NCBI GenBank assembly: GCA_017506865.1
Contig: JAFCMP010000547.1
Span: 1,302,001 to 1,366,000 of the forward strand
Direction: 5' to 3'
Length of the DNA stretch: 64,000 nt
Source of the DNA: Tribonema minus
Taxonomy: Eukaryota; Sar; Xanthophyceae; Tribonematales; Tribonemataceae
The notes beneath the pieces were generated by a model. That model saw nothing but the letters and a program-made list of their open reading frames with translations, had not been told where the DNA came from and did not search any database. A program made the position numbers and the translations under genes. Within the stretch, counting starts at the first letter, position 1, and every line of letters starts with the position of its first letter. Positions 59,535 to 64,000 of this stretch are shown here, in pieces.

Positions 59535-62500
59535 ATGGCATTTGACGTGGAGGCGCGGGATGCGGTTTCCATGCGCGTGATCAAGGGGCTGCAGGACGTG
59601 TACAGGACAAAGGTCAAGGATGTTGAGGAGGCGTTCCTCTTTGAGAAATTCGAGGTGAGTGCCAATTCAATCCAAGGCGATTTGCAGCAGTTGCAGGCGC
59701 AAGCAGCGATTGGCAAGATATGTGCATCGGTGGAGTGCACCTGCATTGCAGCTTGTGGTGCAGCAGCTGTTTGCCTCTTGTTGTAGTTACGTAGATGTTC
59801 AAGTTTTATTGTGTGCACCGCGCCTTACTGCAGGACTGTCAGGATCTGTGCTGCGTACATTGCTTCGAAGCACAGCGTTTCAGGCACAGCAATCTGAGGG
59901 AGTGCACAGTAGCAGTGCTGTCAAACAACTGTCAGAGCGAGCCTGGCGTGCACGCACGTATACTTTTAGAAGCAGCAGCCTGCTTTCTACATGCGTCTTG
60001 CGCGTTAATGAGTACGGATGCTCGGGTGCAAAAGCTGAGCTCGCCGGCACCGGCAACGAGAGATGGAACTGTAACGGTCGCAAATATGTAGGCATGTAGC
60101 TGCATTGCTGTGTGCGGTCGCTCGCACACGATAACAGGCATCTTTGAGAACATGCTTATCTACAACAGGTAGACAACATCTGCAACGCAGCCATGTACCA
60201 ACGTGTGCTGATAGTGGAACTCGCCAGTCAAGGACCTGTGCCAGAAATGCGTCGGCGCGCAAAGACACATTTCATGTTCCGGTTGACTGTCAGTCTCAAA
60301 TCTGAGGCTGGCGATGGAAACCATGCATGTATGCACTTTTTTCAGCGAAATCATTCCAGAGCAAAAAAAGGAGTGCAAATGCTGAGAAATGGCTGATCAG
60401 CAGTGATGGTGTTGCTCTACCGCTGAAAGATAGCGGCGATGGCAGACAATGTAAATGCAAATCGAAGGACCTGAAAGTATTCTATGGTGATGTATGTCTC
60501 AAATCTGCCACTGGCGATCAAGCACATGCACGCACTGCTTTTAGCGACAAGGCAGAAAACTGGAAGCGAGGCCGTCTTTTACGGCAATCAGATCGGGTGA
60601 TCAAAATCGGGGCCCAAACGCCCCTTGTAAATCCACGCCAGCTTCGAAGCAAAGTGACCTGGCTTTGGCGTGAAAATGAGGCAAACAGAACGGCCACGCA
60701 AATCGGGCACGGACTCTTCGAGACGAACAGGCGCAGAACTGCTGACGTTTGCATGGCGCAGGCTCAATGTGGCGACGCCCGATCTGTTTTGAGTGGGACT
60801 TTTGTGCCCCATAAACGATGTCCTGATAATGCGGAACGGCCTTTACTATTTATGGTCGACTTTGACATTTGCACTTGACTTCTGCCAGATCGACGTTGAC
60901 ATTTGCACTTGACTTCTGCCAGATGGAGGCGATATCAGACAAGGAGCTGGAGGCCAAGAGCCAGGTGCTGGTCATTGGTCCCTACTCTACTGGCAAGACA
61001 ACCTTCATCAGGTGCGCGCCTTTGTGAGACATTGCAACACCGTGTCTGTGCTGCGCTGACGGAGCATGCCCTGAGGACCATAAGCAGCTGTGCGTGGCCA
61101 GTGCAATGTTGTAACATCAATGGTTGAAAAAGAGCATCAGGTGTGTGCCACTGTGGCTGTTGCGCGCCGTTGTAACTGTAGGCACAGTGTCATTGTGCCT
61201 GCGGTCTGCTCGCAATGTACCCCTGGAGCGTCACCCAGTGCACACTGCTGCATGGACGGTAGTGCGACCGTCGTCACTGAAAGTTGGCAACTCACGAAAG
61301 CAGCGATTTATTGGGGTAATAGGCATGCGGTAGCTGAAAAGACGGTAGCAGCTTACCATTGCCATCAGGCGTACACTGCAGACGGTAGTGCACTCTGCAA
61401 TGTGGCCTTCACGTACGCACGCCATACATCTGGCTCCACCGCATCAGTGCTGTGTACTTCCCTTGTACTGCACTTCGGGAGCAGCGTTTACCGTATGTCC
61501 TGACTTTCTGGTTGTGCTGCACGCCACGCTTGCACTTTGTAGGTACCTGGGTCTACCCTTGCGTTCCCACATGCTTGTAAACCATACTTATGTCAACCAT
61601 CTCGTTTCTGCATACTTGTAAACTTTACCTCAAAATAGCAGCAAAAAAAGTACTTCTATTGTTTAATCAGTGTTGATGCTGACGTTCTAGTCGTTTGCAC
61701 GCCGCAGGTACCTGTTGGGACGCGACTTCAACAACATGAACATCGGCCCGGAGCCCACAACAGACAGCTTCACAGTGGTGAGCGTAGAGTACTGAACCGG
61801 AGTGCAGCCTGTCTGAAAGCGCGACCTATGACTTGACGTGGGACTCATGACTTGCTGTGGGACTCATGACTCGCACAGCCGTCCCACGCACCGCCTCGCT
61901 ACTTCCTCTGCGCACAAGTACTGCGGCCCCCGCTGCAGCTGTCAGAATGCAGCATCGCAGCCTGACATTTCCGCGCTGCGCATTAGCCCTCCGCGTCACG
62001 CAGCTGACTCTAAGTCCTGCCCCCAATGGTAACTTTAACTTGCAGCTGGTGCTTGGCATCTCTGCCGCTGCCCGCGTCACGCAGCTAACCCTAACCCTGC
62101 CCCCAACCGCAACTTGAACTTGCAGCTGGTGCACGGCAGCGTGGCATCTCGGAACTTTCATTCAGCTAACCTCAATCCTGCCCCCAACCGCAACTTGAAC
62201 TTGCAGCTGGTGCACGGCGACGAGGGCCGCTCCGTGGCGGGCAACTCGTTCACGCGCATCGCGTGGACTCATGACTTGCTGTGATACTCATGACTCGCAC
62301 GGCCGTCCCAGGACCGCCTCGCTACTTCTTCTGTGGCCGCCGCCGCAATAGTTGCAGCCTGACATTTCCGCACTGCGTACCACCCTTCCGTGCAACGCAG
62401 CTAACCCTAACTCCTGCTTGCACGGTCATAACCTCAACTTGCAGCTGGTTCACGGCGACGAGGACCGTTCTGTGGCGGGCAACTCGTTCACGCGCATCAC

Positions 62501-63975
62501 GTCGCTGCCGTACTCGGGTCTGCTCCAGTTCGGCACGGGATTTCTGCGGCGGCTCACTGCGTCCATATCACCTTCGCCCTTCTTAGAGGTGAATCGGATC
62601 TGCAGCAACTGTACACTATGAACCATACCACATCATGCTGAAGGTGTAACTTGTGAACACATTCATATGCTGCAACGGTGTGGCTTGTCAACAACATGTA
62701 TATACTTCAATATCGGTTCGGCACGGGCTTGCTGCGGCTTGTCAACACCATGTATATACTTCAATATCAGTTCGGCACGGGCTTGCTGCGGCAGCTGACA
62801 GCGTCCATATCGCCTTCGCCAATCCTAGAGGTTTAGCTTTGAAATCCGTGGTGACTGTGTATTATGAATTGCGTTACAACATGCTGAAAGGTGTGACTTG
62901 CGGACATTATGCATATACACTTCGAGCTAGTTACTACTTCATGAATGTAGGGCTCATCAGCACTATAGTTTCAAATGTATCTTTTGAGGTAATAGTTGCA
63001 TTATAATGTGGGAGTCGTCATGTGAGCTCCATTGGAGGTTCCTGAGGACTGCTTTGGTCAGACCCTGTGCCATCAGTGTACGGTGACTGCTTCGCGTGCG
63101 CAATGTTACAACAGCGTGCCGCCATCGCCGCTCTCGAGGGCAACTTCAACTTATACAGAACGTGTGCAGGGACGATTTTGGCTTGCAGCATACCACCACC
63201 TCTGCATGGATGCGCACATGCTTTACCTTTTGTTGCTCGCTGTGCCCTCATTATATACATGCCCGTTGCTCGCAGCACGTCACGCTCGTAAACATGCTCG
63301 GGGCGCTCATTGGCGAGACTTGCCAGCATCACCACATACATGCAGATCAAAAGCGAAAAACAATGAAAGTCAGAAACTAAACAAACAGAAAATGAGAGTT
63401 CATAAAATGACACGATGGTTTAACATGAGCTTTCAAGTTATTTGATCTCTATTGCTCACAGTACCCTCAATGCGTACTGCCGTTGCTCGCGGCACATCAC
63501 GCTCGTACACATGCCCGGACGTTCACCGGTGAGGCTCGCCAGCATCACCACATATACGCTGTACAAAAAGAGTATGAAAAGCAGAAATTAAAACGATACG
63601 ACTGTTTAAAATGACATCAGAACTGATTAAATGGCGGAGTTGCAATTTACTTACCTTTGTTGCTCACGGCATAGCCATCGCTCGCAGCACATCACGCTCG
63701 TGGATACGCCCGGCGCGCTCACCGTCGAGGCGCATCAGCACCGCCGCATGAATGCATACATACTTACCCTTCATCGCCACTGTGCCCTCAGTACATATTT
63801 GTAAATGTGCTCAGTATATACGATTTATTGCCCGCAGCACATCACGCTGGTGGACACGCCCGGCGCGCTCACCGGCGAGGCGCACCAGCACCGCCGCAGC
63901 TACTCGTTCCCCGTCGTCGCGCGCTGGTTTGCGGACCGCAGCGACCTCATTGTCCTCATCTTCGACGCGCACAAG
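59535..63975 (+). CDS. EHD-family (Eps15-homology-domain) dynamin-like ATPase, 5' part
   Basis: Five phase-consistent exons: 59535-59654, 60923-61011, 61708-61777, 62445-62588 and 63838-63975; it continues off the right edge. The N-terminal helix (VIKGLQDVYRTKVKDVEEAF) is followed by the P-loop (VLVIGPYSTGKTTFIR), switch I (NIGPEPTTDSFTV), HGDEDRSVAGNSFT, SLPYSGLLQFGTGFL, the DxxG-type motif (HITLVDTPGALTGE) and WFADRSDLIVLIFDAHK. This order and wording is that of EHD1-4/RME-1, ATP-binding membrane-remodelling proteins of endocytic recycling. The C-terminal EH domain would lie beyond the window. Four of its junctions show duplicated splice sites. Confidence 0.95.
60860..60925 (+). repeat. Two copies of EHD exon 2 acceptor
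   Basis: GACATTTGCACTTGACTTCTGCCAGAT occurs twice, in words GACATTTGCACTTG and ACTTCTGCCAGAT, ending at about 60891 and 60924. Only the second is followed by the exon. Confidence 0.85.
62030..62510 (+). repeat. Four copies of EHD exon 4 acceptor and start
   Basis: CTTGCAGCTGGT precedes HGDE-type coding sequence at 62445 (true), about 62208 (about 55 bp of exon retained, to the FTRI codons), 62122 and 62041 (short). Upstream intron sequence with CTAACCCTAA and CTGCCCCCAA is shared. Confidence 0.88.
62530..62840 (+). repeat. Three copies of EHD exon 4 end
   Basis: The end of exon 4 (TTCGGCACGGG to ATATC and CCTTCGCC, then TTAGAGGT) is repeated at about 62768-62836 with a GAG|GTTTAG junction, and partly at about 62716-62750. 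Confidence 0.83.
63250..63900 (+). repeat. Four copies of EHD exon 5 acceptor and start
   Basis: CGCAGCACATCACGCTGGTGG-type sequence continuing into the TPGALTGE codons is found at about 63258, 63480, 63671 and 63838 (true). The third copy extends through the HQHRR codons. All but the last decay into unrelated sequence. Confidence 0.9.
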
Positions 63976-64000
63976 GTGCGTCAACTTCATATCTTGAGTA

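Overview
This window is nuclear DNA from an intron-rich microbial eukaryote, probably an alga or other protist; I cannot place it further from sequence alone. Genes are split into short exons with mostly GT-AG introns (donors often GTGCGY or GTGAGY), intergenic and intronic DNA carries CCCTAA-type telomere-like stretches, and long GCC/GGC runs occur inside coding exons. Most very long open frames in the GC-rich parts are shadows; real genes were rebuilt exon by exon by checking that splice phases agree.

Layout. (1) 0.5-9.7 kb, minus: 5' part of a PERK-like ER stress sensor (signal peptide, lumenal domain, one membrane segment, long low-complexity linker); its kinase domain must lie beyond base 1. 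(2) 11.5-17.9 kb: a young 5.65-kb LTR retroelement (LTRs differ at 1 of 254 bases), minus strand, with gag but no recognisable pol, inserted in an older non-LTR retrotransposon tail. Its gag reading frame is interrupted by two in-frame UAG codons. (3) 17.9-26.9 kb: mobile-element graveyard (a TIR element, reverse-transcriptase fragments on both strands) plus a broken copy of the PERK-like first exon. (4) 26.9-30.9 kb, plus: predicted GPI-anchored surface protein of unknown family, with a relative on the minus strand at 32.8-33.3 kb. (5) 33.9-34.3 kb: Harbinger-like transposase fragment. (6) 35.8-40.3 kb, minus: complete five-exon SRSF2/SC35-type splicing factor. (7) 41.8-59.4 kb, minus: complete leukotriene A4 hydrolase/aminopeptidase gene in 16 exons, with an unusual C-terminal membrane tail and a pair of mutually exclusive exons. 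(8) 59.5 kb to the right edge, plus: EHD-family membrane-remodelling ATPase, sharing a 182-bp bidirectional promoter gap with the hydrolase gene.

The main observation is genome-wide in character: in at least four unrelated genes, small tandem duplications straddle splice junctions. One acceptor or donor, together with 20-100 bp of its exon and adjoining intron, is repeated two to eight times, with one intact copy in use and the others decaying inside the intron. This appears to have lengthened introns, multiplied candidate splice sites and, in one case, produced a full alternative exon whose length makes joint inclusion impossible.
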